Below are positions 16,736 to 23,943 of a stretch of 37,596 nt of DNA, in pieces. Numbering within the stretch: position 1 is the stretch's first letter; the number at the start of each line of letters is the position of its first letter. The DNA lies in assembly GCA_028293565.1 (NCBI GenBank), contig JAQGON010000179.1, positions 1 to 37,596 on the forward strand, read 5' to 3'. Under the pieces are notes generated by a model. That model did no database searches. It saw only the letters and a program-made list of their open reading frames with translations, and was not told the origin of the DNA. The stretch comes from Verrucomicrobiota bacterium. GTDB lineage: Bacteria; Verrucomicrobiota; Verrucomicrobiia; Opitutales; Opitutaceae. The translations under genes and the position numbers were made by a program.

Positions 16736-17737
16736 ATGACCACCGCGCCTTTCTTTCGGAAAACCTACGCCGGGCGCCGGGTGCTGATCACCGGCGGGCT
16801 CGGTTTCATCGGTTCCACCCTGGCGCGGGCCCTCGTCGCGCTCGGCGCGCGGGTGACGATCGTCGACAGCCTGATTCCCGAATACGGCGGCAACCGGCGG
16901 AATCTCGCAGGCATTGCCAGCCGCGTCCGGGTGCACGTCGCCGACGTCCGCGACTGGCCGCGCCTGCCGCGCCTCGTGCGCGGGCAGGATTTTATCTTCA
17001 ACCTGGCCGGCCAGACCAGCCACATGGATTCGATGACGGATCCGCAGACCGACCTCGACATCAACTGCCGCGCCCAGCTGGCGATCCTCGAAGCCTGCCG
17101 CATCCACAATCCCGGGATCCGCATCGTCTTCGCGAGCACCCGCCAGATTTACGGGCGCCCGGATTATCTGCCGGTCGACGAGCGGCACCCGCTGCGGCCG
17201 GTCGACGTCAACGGCATCAACAAGATCGCCGGCGAATCCTTTCATCTCCTGTACTCGCGGGTGCACGGATTGCGGGCGACGGCGCTGCGGCTGACGAACA
17301 CCATCGGCCCGCGCATGCGCGTGAAGGACGCCCGACAGACGTTTGTCGGCGTCTGGATCCGCGACCTCGTCCAGGGCCGCCCCTTTGAAGTCTGGGGCGG
17401 GAGCCAGCGCCGTGATTTCACGTACGTCGATGACGCCGTCGAAGCCTTTCTCCTCGCCGCGGCGCGGCCCGAAGGGGTGGGCGAGGCGTTCAACCTGGGC
17501 GGACCTCCGCCTGTTACCCTGCACCAGCTCGCGCACCTCCTCGTCGAGCTCAACGGCGGCGGGATCTTTCGCGTGCGGGAATTTCCGGCGGACCGGAAAA
17601 AAATCGACATCGGCGATTTCTATGCCGACGACCGCCGCATCGCGCGCCGGCTCGGCTGGCGTCCCCGCACCGATCTGAAAACGATGCTGGCGCGGACGCT
17701 CGAGTTCTACCGGACGGAGCTGAAACACTATTCGTGA
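16736..17737 (+). CDS. NAD-dependent epimerase/dehydratase (SDR) with Asn at the catalytic Tyr position
   Basis: 333 residues from ATG 16736. Extended SDR: dinucleotide motif ITGGLGFIGSTLA (18-30), Asp44 at the end of strand 2 (VDS), NLAGQTSHMDS, FASTRQIYG (132-140), and LRLTNTIGPRM. The usual Y-x3-K active site is replaced by N159-G-I-N-K163 (VDVNGINKIAGE). I recall a subfamily in glycan loci with the same VNG-x-NK motif, so this is probably not decay. Other parts (DARQTFVGVWI, WGGSQRRDFTYVDDAVEAF, EAFNLGG) are intact. It overlaps the aminotransferase gene by 4 nt and heads a three-gene operon. It likely modifies a nucleotide-sugar before amination; substrate unknown. Confidence 0.88.
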   Translation: MTTAPFFRKTYAGRRVLITGGLGFIGSTLARALVALGARVTIVDSLIPEYGGNRRNLAGIASRVRVHVADVRDWPRLPRLVRGQDFIFNLAGQTSHMDSMTDPQTDLDINCRAQLAILEACRIHNPGIRIVFASTRQIYGRPDYLPVDERHPLRPVDVNGINKIAGESFHLLYSRVHGLRATALRLTNTIGPRMRVKDARQTFVGVWIRDLVQGRPFEVWGGSQRRDFTYVDDAVEAFLLAAARPEGVGEAFNLGGPPPVTLHQLAHLLVELNGGGIFRVREFPADRKKIDIGDFYADDRRIARRLGWRPRTDLKTMLARTLEFYRTELKHYS

Positions 17738-18846
17738 ATTCCGCCATGCTCTTGACCGCTGATCCCAAGGCCGGATACCTCGCCCATGCCGCGGAGATCC
17801 GCGCGGCCATCGACCGGGTGCTCGCCGGGGGCAATTACATCCTCGGGCCCGAGGTGGAGGCGTTCGAACGCGAATTCGCGGCGTACCACCAGGGCGGCCA
17901 CGTGGTCGGCGTCGCGAACGGCACGGATGCGCTCGAGCTCGCGTTGCGGGCGGTGGGAGTCGTCGCCGGCGACCTGGTGGCGACGGTGGCGAACACGGTG
18001 TCGGCGACCGCGGCGGCGATCGAGCAGATCGGGGCGCGGCCGGTTTTTGTGGAGATCGAACCGGACACGATGCTGATGTCGGCGGACGCCCTGGCCGCGG
18101 CGCTGAAGACGGCGACGGGGCGGGTCCGGGCGGTCGTGCCGGTGCACCTTTACGGCCAGCCGGCGGCGATGCCCGCGATCGTCGACGCGGCGCGCGCCCA
18201 TGGCGCGAAGGTCGTCGAGGATTGCGCGCAGTCGCATGGGGCGCGGTTCGGCGGCCGGATGGCCGGGACATGGGGCGACGCGGCGGCGTACAGTTTTTAT
18301 CCGACGAAGAATCTCGGCGCGCTCGGCGACGGCGGGGCCGTGTACAGCGCGGGGGCGGCGGTCGCGGATCGGGTGCGGCTGCTTCGGCAGTATGGATGGC
18401 GCCAGCGGTACGTCAGCGAAATCCCCGGGCGCAACAGCCGGCTCGACGAGCTTCAGGCCGCGGTGCTGAGGGTGAAGCTGAAGCATCTCGACGGAGAAAA
18501 CGCGCTCCGGCGCGCGCGCGCAGCGCGCTATCTCGAGCGCCTCGCGGGCCCGGCCCTGCGCCTTCCGGCCGTCGGGCGCGGGGCGGAACCGGTGTGGCAT
18601 CAGTTCGCGGTGCGTTCCCTGCGCCGGGACGACCTGCGCCGCGCCCTGGGCGAAAAGGGCATTCAGTGCGGCGTCCTCTATCCCACGCCGCTGCACCGCC
18701 AGCCCGCTTATGCGCGCCCGGAGGTGATACTGCCGGAGACGGAGCGGGCCTGTGCCGAGGTGCTGTGCCTGCCGGTGCATCCCGGGGTCGGGGAGGCGGA
18801 CGTTGACAGGGTTTCGGCGGAAATCCTTCGTTGGCCCACCCCATGA
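17734..18846 (+). CDS. DegT/DnrJ/EryC1/StrS family sugar aminotransferase
   Basis: 370 residues from GTG 17734, which overlaps the previous stop; ATG 17746 is the alternative. Fold-type I PLP enzyme transferring an amino group, usually from glutamate, to a keto-sugar nucleotide. Visible: GGNYILGPEVEAFEREFA, VGVANGTDALELAL (59-71), VVPVHLYGQP (134-143), VVEDCAQSHGA with cofactor Asp163, and the PLP lysine in FYPTKNLGALGDGG (Lys192). Then RNSRLDELQAAVLRVKL, GVLYPTPLHRQPAY and a C-terminal CLPVHP. All key residues are present. It overlaps the next gene by 4 nt (ATGA), so the three genes are translationally coupled. The product is an amino sugar nucleotide; position 3 or 4 cannot be told from sequence alone. 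Confidence 0.93.
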   Translation: MNSAMLLTADPKAGYLAHAAEIRAAIDRVLAGGNYILGPEVEAFEREFAAYHQGGHVVGVANGTDALELALRAVGVVAGDLVATVANTVSATAAAIEQIGARPVFVEIEPDTMLMSADALAAALKTATGRVRAVVPVHLYGQPAAMPAIVDAARAHGAKVVEDCAQSHGARFGGRMAGTWGDAAAYSFYPTKNLGALGDGGAVYSAGAAVADRVRLLRQYGWRQRYVSEIPGRNSRLDELQAAVLRVKLKHLDGENALRRARAARYLERLAGPALRLPAVGRGAEPVWHQFAVRSLRRDDLRRALGEKGIQCGVLYPTPLHRQPAYARPEVILPETERACAEVLCLPVHPGVGEADVDRVSAEILRWPTP

Positions 18847-19784
18847 CGACGGCCGCGCCCGCGCTGAGTTTTGTGATCCCGCTGTACAACAGCGCGGAGA
18901 CGATCGGAGCGGTGGTGCGCGCGATCGACAGCCTGGCGATTCCCGGCGGGCACGAAGTGATCCTGGTGAACGACGGGAGCAGCGACCGCACGGCGGACGT
19001 CTGCCGCGGGCTCGTGAATTCCGCCAACGTTAGCATGACGTACGTCGAGCACGCGCGGAATTACGGCGAGCACAACGCCGTGCTGACCGGCTGGCGGCAC
19101 GCGCGGGGCGCGCACATCGTGAACCTGGACGACGATGGCCAGAACCCGCCGGGCGAGGCGGTGCGGTTGTGGGAGCACGCGCGGACGGCGGGGCTGGACG
19201 TGGTGTACGGACACTTTGTCGTGAAGCAGCATGCGTGGTGGAGAAACGCGGGCAGCTGGTTCACGAACCGGATGACCGATTGGGCGCTCGACAAGCCGGC
19301 GGGGTTTTATCTTTCGAGTTTTCGCTGCGTGACGGCCTTCGTGGCCCGGGAGGTGACGGGACACATGAGTCCGCTGCCGTACATCGACGGACTGATCCTC
19401 CAGGTCACCCAGCGCATCGGTTCGATCGAAGTGCGGCATGTGCAACGCGAGGTGGGGAAGAGCGGCTACACGCTGCGCCGGCTCCTGCGCCTGTGGCTGA
19501 GCGCGTGGGTGAATTTTTCCGTCCTGCCCCTCCGGATCGCCACGGGGCTCGGCCTCCTGATGGCGTTCGCCGGGCTCATCGGATTTGGCTGGGTGTTATG
19601 GCTGCGGCTGACGGATCGGGGCCCGACGTTTGGGTGGGGTTCGCTGATGGTCGCGCTCCTCGTTTTTTCCGGCACCCAGCTGGTGATGCTCGGCCTGATC
19701 GGCGAATACATCGGCCGGATGTTCATCGCGATCAACCAGCGCCCGCAATCCGTCATCCGCGAAGTGCTGCGGAAGCCGGAGTAG
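18843..19784 (+). CDS. GT2 glycosyltransferase, polyprenyl-phosphate type (ArnC/GtrB-like) with two C-terminal membrane helices
   Basis: 313 residues from ATG 18843, whose ATGA overlaps the aminotransferase stop. A TTG at 18831 is unlikely. GT-A domain: LSFVIPLYNSAETIG, VILVNDGSSDRTADV, ARNYGEHNAVLTGWRHARG, and the metal/donor site VNLDDDGQNPPGEAV. REVGKSGYTLRRLLRL is the family's link to the membrane. Two helices follow, LPLRIATGLGLLMAFAGLIGFGWVLW and LMVALLVFSGTQLVMLGLIGEYIGRMF. Family members transfer a sugar from a nucleotide to undecaprenyl phosphate. With the SDR and DegT enzymes upstream, this suggests a lipid-linked amino sugar donor, by analogy with ArnB/ArnC (inference). Confidence 0.92.
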   Translation: MTTAAPALSFVIPLYNSAETIGAVVRAIDSLAIPGGHEVILVNDGSSDRTADVCRGLVNSANVSMTYVEHARNYGEHNAVLTGWRHARGAHIVNLDDDGQNPPGEAVRLWEHARTAGLDVVYGHFVVKQHAWWRNAGSWFTNRMTDWALDKPAGFYLSSFRCVTAFVAREVTGHMSPLPYIDGLILQVTQRIGSIEVRHVQREVGKSGYTLRRLLRLWLSAWVNFSVLPLRIATGLGLLMAFAGLIGFGWVLWLRLTDRGPTFGWGSLMVALLVFSGTQLVMLGLIGEYIGRMFIAINQRPQSVIREVLRKPE

Positions 19785-19877
19785 CGCCGCGACTTCGGTC
19801 GGCGGCTGCGACGGCGGCGCCGCTCCCGAAAAAATCCCTTGTTTCCCCCGGTCCCGGCCCCTTTCAATGATGTTTCC

Positions 19878-20747
19878 ATGATTTATCTACTCGGCGGCTC
19901 CGGCTACGTGGGACAGGCCTATCAGGCGCTGCTGGCGCGCAAGGGCATTCCGTTCCGAAACCTGCGCCGGGCGGAGGCGGACTACAGCGATCCCGTGGTC
20001 CTCGCCGGCGCGTTGAAACGCGATCGTCCGGAATTCCTGATCAATGCGGCGGGCTACACCGGCAAGCCGAACGTCGACGCTTGCGAACTCCACAAGGGCG
20101 AGTGCCTGGAGGGCAACGCGGTTCTCCCCGGGGCGATCGCGCAGGCCTGCGCCGAGGCCGGCGTGCCGTGGGGCCATGTTTCCTCCGGCTGCATCTTCAC
20201 CGGCGCGCGTCCCGACGGGAGCGGCTTCACCGAAACCGACGCCCCGAATTTCACCTTCCGGCAGAACAACTGCTCCTTCTACAGCGGCACCAAGGCCCTC
20301 GGCGAGGAAGTCCTCGAGGGAAAATCCAACGTGTTCGTCTGGCGGCTCCGGATTCCCTTCAACGAGGTCGACAATCCCCGGAATTACCTGACGAAGATGA
20401 TGCGCTATCCACGGCTGCTGGAAGCCACGAACTCGATCTCGCAGCTCGAGGAGTTTGTGGCCGCGACGTTCCAGTGCTGGGAAAAACGGATTCCCTTTGG
20501 CACCTACAACGTGACGAATCCCGGACAGGTCACGACGCACGAGGTGGTGGCGCTGATCGAGAAGTCCGGCGTGCACCCGAAAAAATACGAGTTCTTCAGC
20601 AGCGAGGCCGACTTCATGAAGGTCGCCGCCAAGACGCCGCGGTCGAACTGCGTGATGGATTCCTCGAAGCTTGCCCGGGCCGGCATCCGCCTCACGGAGG
20701 TTCACGCCGCGGTCGAACAGGCGCTGCGCGCTTGGAAGCGGGTTTAA
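19878..20747 (+). CDS. NRS/ER-like nucleotide-4-keto-6-deoxysugar 3,5-epimerase/4-reductase (RmlD superfamily)
   Basis: 289 residues from ATG 19878 (MIYLLGGSGYVGQAY). An upstream in-frame start at 19839 is unlikely. SDR with N-terminal LGGSGYVG. It resembles the C-terminal half of plant RHM/NRS-ER and mimivirus L780 more than RmlD: INAAGYTGKPNVDACELHK (55-73), SSGCIFTG (102-109), NFTFRQNNCSFYSGTKALGEE (Y135/K139 dyad), NPRNYLTKMMRY (166-177), YNVTNPGQVTTHEV and TPRSNCVMDSSKL. Cys105 and Lys173 sit 68 residues apart, matching the epimerisation Cys and Lys I recall for Arabidopsis NRS/ER. It may therefore do both 3,5-epimerisation and 4-reduction to an L-rhamnose nucleotide. rmlB and rmlA follow and no rmlC is seen. 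Simple RmlD activity is the alternative. Its TAA stop lies in repeat-like sequence. Confidence 0.82.
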   Translation: MIYLLGGSGYVGQAYQALLARKGIPFRNLRRAEADYSDPVVLAGALKRDRPEFLINAAGYTGKPNVDACELHKGECLEGNAVLPGAIAQACAEAGVPWGHVSSGCIFTGARPDGSGFTETDAPNFTFRQNNCSFYSGTKALGEEVLEGKSNVFVWRLRIPFNEVDNPRNYLTKMMRYPRLLEATNSISQLEEFVAATFQCWEKRIPFGTYNVTNPGQVTTHEVVALIEKSGVHPKKYEFFSSEADFMKVAAKTPRSNCVMDSSKLARAGIRLTEVHAAVEQALRAWKRV

Positions 20748-20840
20748 GATTTCAGATGTAAGGTTTAAGAAAGGGTGCAAGCGGTGAATTCGGACAAGAT
20801 GCAAAACTCGAAGATGACCAAGAGAGCGCTTACCGCTTAA
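20740..20840. repeat. Low-GC short-period spacer joined to a stop codon
   Basis: The sequence GGTTTAAGATTTCAGATGTA, continuing to AGGTTTAAG, has an approximately 7-bp rhythm and is far more AT-rich than the flanking genes. The TAA stop of the reductase gene (20745-20747) lies in its first unit. Further on, 20760-20840 is also AT-rich (CAAAACTCGAAGATGACC, then CTTACCGCTTAAAACTT) and leads up to the rmlB start at 20853, which has no Shine-Dalgarno sequence. Confidence 0.6.
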
Positions 20841-20852
20841 AACTTTCCCCTT

Positions 20853-21920
20853 ATGAACTTACTCGTCACCGGCGGCTGCGGATTCATCGGCTCGAATTTC
20901 ATCCGGCAGCGCCTCACCGAAAAAAACTCGCCGCTCCGCCGGCTCGTCAACCTCGACGCCCTCACCTACGCCGGCAACCCGGCCAACCTCGCGGACCTGG
21001 CGAAGGATCCGCGCTATGTTTTTGTCCACGGCGACATCGGCGACGCCGCGCTGGCGGCCCGGCTGCTCGTCGAGCACGAGATCGACGCCGTGGTGAATTT
21101 CGCGGCGGAGTCGCACGTCGACCGCTCGATCGATTCGCCGGAGCCCTTCATCCAGACCAACGTCGTCGGCACGCTCCGGCTGCTCAACTGTGCGCGGCTC
21201 CACTGGTCGAAACTCACCGAGCCCCGCAAGGCCGCGTTCCGCTTCCTGCATGTCTCCACCGATGAAGTCTACGGCACCCTCGGTCCCAAGGATCCGGCGT
21301 TCACCGAGGAGACGCCCTTCGCGCCGAACAGCCCTTACGCGGCGTCGAAGGCGGCGAGCGACCATCTCGTGCGCGCTTATCAGCACACGTTCAACCTGCC
21401 GACGCTGACGACGAACTGTTCGAACAATTACGGGCCGTACCATTTTCCGGAGAAGCTGATCCCGCTCGTGATCCTCAACGCGCTCGAGGGAAAGCCGCTG
21501 CCGGTGTACGGCGACGGCCGGCAGATCCGCGACTGGCTGTTCGTGGAGGACCACGCCGCCGCGATCTGGCTCGTGCTGCAGCGGGGGCGGGTCGGCGAGA
21601 CCTACAACATCGGCGGACTGAACGAAAAGCCGAACATCGAAATCGTCCAGACGATCTGCGCGCTGCTCGACCGGAAATCGCCGCGGGCGGACGGAAAGCC
21701 CTATGCCACGCAGGTGACGTTTGTCGCGGACCGTCCCGGCCACGACCGGCGCTATGCGATCGACTGCTCGAAGCTGCAGGGCGAGCTCGGTTGGGCGCCG
21801 CGCGAAAATTTCGCCACCGGCATCGACAAGACGGTCGACTGGTACCTGGCCCACCGCGACTGGTGCGCGGACATCACGTCGAAGAAGTACGCGCGGGAGC
21901 GGCTGGGAACCGCACGCTGA
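20853..21920 (+). CDS. rmlB: dTDP-glucose 4,6-dehydratase
   Basis: 355 residues from ATG 20853. Converts dTDP-glucose to dTDP-4-keto-6-deoxyglucose with bound NAD. Full RmlB pattern: LLVTGGCGFIGSNFI (3-17), LDALTYAGNPANL, AAESHVDRSIDSP (84-96), VSTDEVYG with catalytic Thr136-Asp137-Glu138 (134-141), PYAASKAASDHL with Tyr162 and Lys166, NCSNNYGPYHFPEKLIP, YGDGRQIRDWLFVEDHA and DRPGHDRRYAIDCSKL. Length and residues are normal. It is the middle gene of the deoxysugar cassette. The following spacer is short-period repeat sequence that runs in frame into rmlA. Confidence 0.97.
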   Translation: MNLLVTGGCGFIGSNFIRQRLTEKNSPLRRLVNLDALTYAGNPANLADLAKDPRYVFVHGDIGDAALAARLLVEHEIDAVVNFAAESHVDRSIDSPEPFIQTNVVGTLRLLNCARLHWSKLTEPRKAAFRFLHVSTDEVYGTLGPKDPAFTEETPFAPNSPYAASKAASDHLVRAYQHTFNLPTLTTNCSNNYGPYHFPEKLIPLVILNALEGKPLPVYGDGRQIRDWLFVEDHAAAIWLVLQRGRVGETYNIGGLNEKPNIEIVQTICALLDRKSPRADGKPYATQVTFVADRPGHDRRYAIDCSKLQGELGWAPRENFATGIDKTVDWYLAHRDWCADITSKKYARERLGTAR

Positions 21921-21925
21921 ATTCC

Positions 21926-22040
21926 GGATGGCGGATTGCGGATTGCGGAGCGGCTCCAGCTCGACACCTTGAAATCCATCCCATTTCCACCCGTGGCCGC
22001 TTCCAATCCGCAATCGACGATCCGCAATCCGCAATCCCGG
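21926..22040. repeat. Inverted GCGGATT-type spacer fused to the 5' end of rmlA
   Basis: The left arm (21931-21945) repeats GCGGATT with a 7-bp period. The right arm, within 22001-22037, is its complement (CAATCCGCAATC type units). Between them is a stretch including GAAATCCATCCCATTTCC. The right arm ends exactly where the conserved rmlA coding sequence begins (22041, Lys-Gly-Ile-Ile-Leu). A related element occurs at 1011-1086. The whole element is open in the rmlA frame and would translate partly as [11 protein letters not shown]. Confidence 0.75.
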
Positions 22041-22904
22041 AAGGGCATCATCCTCGCCGGAGGGTCCGGGACCCGGCTCTATCCCCTCACGATCGCGGTG
22101 AGCAAGCAGCTCATGCCGGTCTACGACAAGCCGATGATTTATTATCCGCTGTCGGTGCTGATGCTTTCCGGCATCCAGGAAATTCTCATCATCTCGACGC
22201 CGCAGGATCTGCCGCTCTTCCGGCGCCTGTTCGGCGACGGCGCCAATCTCGGGTTGAAACTGAGCTACGCGGAGCAGCCGAGCCCCGACGGACTCGCCCA
22301 GGCATTTCTCATCGGCGCGGACCACGTCGGGGACTCCCCGTCGGCGCTGATCCTCGGGGACAATCTTTTCTACGGGCACGAGCTCACGCAGTCCCTGCAG
22401 CGCGCGAATGCGCGCACCGACGGCGCGACGATCTTCGGCTATCATGTGGCGGATCCGAAGAGCTATGGCGTGGTCGAATTCGCCGTCGACGGACGCGTGC
22501 TCTCGCTCGAGGAGAAACCCGCCGAGCCCAAGTCGAACTACGCGATTCCCGGGCTCTATTTCTACGACCGCGACGTCGTCGCCTTCGCCCGCAAGCTCAA
22601 GCCCTCGAAGCGCGGCGAACTGGAGATCACGGACCTCAACCGGTCGTATCTCGAGGCGGGCAAGCTCAACGTGGAGCTGCTGGGCCGCGGCACCGCGTGG
22701 CTCGACACGGGCACGCACGATTCATTGATCGAGGCGGCCCAGTTTGTGCACGTCATCGAGAACCGCCAGGGCCTGAAGATCGCGTGCCTCGAGGAGATTG
22801 CCTACCGGAGCGGCTGGATCGACCGCGGCCAGCTCGAGGCGAACATCACCCGCCTGGGCAAGTCGAGCTACGGCGCCTACCTCCGCAACCTCGCGGCGGA
22901 GTAG
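21993..22904 (+). CDS. rmlA: Glucose-1-phosphate thymidylyltransferase
   Basis: 303 residues if GTG 21993 is the start. TTG at 21936 or 21969 are alternatives; TGA 21918-21920 closes the frame. Makes dTDP-glucose from dTTP and glucose-1-phosphate, the first step to dTDP-L-rhamnose. Diagnostic: [100 protein letters not shown] and [10 protein letters not shown]. Known RmlA proteins usually start at Met-Lys-Gly-Ile-Ile. Here the Met position is CGG (22038-22040), and everything upstream is repeat sequence, so about 16-35 extra residues must be translated. The catalytic part is complete, so the gene is probably functional. Confidence 0.93.
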   Translation: MAASNPQSTIRNPQSRKGIILAGGSGTRLYPLTIAVSKQLMPVYDKPMIYYPLSVLMLSGIQEILIISTPQDLPLFRRLFGDGANLGLKLSYAEQPSPDGLAQAFLIGADHVGDSPSALILGDNLFYGHELTQSLQRANARTDGATIFGYHVADPKSYGVVEFAVDGRVLSLEEKPAEPKSNYAIPGLYFYDRDVVAFARKLKPSKRGELEITDLNRSYLEAGKLNVELLGRGTAWLDTGTHDSLIEAAQFVHVIENRQGLKIACLEEIAYRSGWIDRGQLEANITRLGKSSYGAYLRNLAAE

Positions 22905-22992
22905 GGTAGCCAGGCCGTGATCCACGCTGATTTTCGCTGATCCCGAATTGGCGCCCACTCGCGTTCATCAGCGGTTTAAACCCCGAGCGTTC
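22905..22992. repeat. Short-period spacer (CGCTGAT type)
   Basis: 22918-22944 contains CGCTGATTTTCGCTGATC, about a 10-bp period, and a looser inverted partner (GTTCATCAGCGGTTT) lies near 22962-22977. It fills most of the 88-nt gap between rmlA and the GT2 at 22993. Confidence 0.5.
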
Positions 22993-23943
22993 ATGGAGGT
23001 TTCCTTTGTCATCCCGCTCTACAATTGCCTGCCGCTCACCCAGGCAATGCTGGCGAGCCTGCGGACGTCGCTGCCGCCGGGGCTGAAGCATGAGATCATT
23101 CTCGTCGACGACAGCAGCACGGACGGGACGCGGGAGTTCCTGCAGACGCTGACGAGCGACGGCGCGCCGTTCCGGGTTCTCCTCAACGAGCGCAACCTCG
23201 GTTATGCCGGCGCCAACAATCGCGGCGCGACCGCGGCGCGGGGCGATTATCTCGCGCTGCTGAACAACGACCTGCTGCTCTCTCCCGGCTGGCTCGAGCC
23301 GATCATGGCCGTGCATCGCCGGCTCGGGAACCGCGCGGGATTCGTCGGCAACATCCAGCGCAACGCCGGGACCGGCGCGGTCGACCACGCGGGGATTTTC
23401 ATCAATCACCGCGGCAAGCCGGAACACCGCACCGACGGTCCGATCCTGCCGCGGCTGCGGCGCATCGACGCGTGGCGGCGGGCCGACGCGGTCACCGGCG
23501 CGTGCGCCGTGGTGAGGTGCGCGCTGTTCGCGAAGCTCGGCGGATTCGACGAGGGCTTCTCCAACGGCGGCGAGGACGTCGATTTCTGCCTGCGCAGCCA
23601 CGCCGCGGGGCACGTCAGCGCCGTCGCCCTTCGCAGCACCGTCCGGCATCACATCAGCGCCTCGCCCGGTCGAAAGTTGCGCGACGAGCAAAACAGCCGC
23701 CGGCTCACTCTCCGCTGGCGCGACGAGCTCGCCCGGCTGGGGGCGCGGTCGTCCTGGAGCCGGCACTACCTGGAAAGCGAGTGGACCGGTCCCCACGACC
23801 CGGTCGAATACGTGTTCGCCCGGCAGGCGCTCGGCTTCACGCTGGGTCTGCGCCGCGACCCTCCGCGGCTCGCGTATCCGGGCATGCAGGCCGCGATCGC
23901 GCGCGAACTCGAGCGCTGGGAGCAGCTGCTACCGCGCCGCTGA
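22993..23943 (+). CDS. GT2-family glycosyltransferase (rhamnosyltransferase-like)
   Basis: 316 residues from ATG 22993 (MEVSFVIPLYNCLPLTQ). The longer start at 22948 would translate repeat sequence. GT-A domain: IILVDDSSTDGTREFL, NERNLGYAGANNRGATAARGDYLALLNNDLLLSPGWL with the metal-binding Asn-Asn-Asp region, VTGACAVVRCALFAKLGGFDEGF, and GGEDVDFCLRSHAAG, an acidic ED-x-D segment usual in GT2 enzymes. The group includes rhamnosyltransferases, and its position just after the deoxysugar cassette makes a rhamnosyl donor plausible (inference). The stop overlaps the convergent membrane protein gene by 15 nt. Confidence 0.9.
   Translation: MEVSFVIPLYNCLPLTQAMLASLRTSLPPGLKHEIILVDDSSTDGTREFLQTLTSDGAPFRVLLNERNLGYAGANNRGATAARGDYLALLNNDLLLSPGWLEPIMAVHRRLGNRAGFVGNIQRNAGTGAVDHAGIFINHRGKPEHRTDGPILPRLRRIDAWRRADAVTGACAVVRCALFAKLGGFDEGFSNGGEDVDFCLRSHAAGHVSAVALRSTVRHHISASPGRKLRDEQNSRRLTLRWRDELARLGARSSWSRHYLESEWTGPHDPVEYVFARQALGFTLGLRRDPPRLAYPGMQAAIARELERWEQLLPRR

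Noticed and set aside
19878-20747. GDP-L-fucose synthase (GMER)
   Set aside because: Same superfamily and similar dual chemistry, but the CE-x-HK, GCIF and RSN-x2-MD-x-SKL motifs and the neighbouring rmlB/rmlA favour the NRS/ER group.
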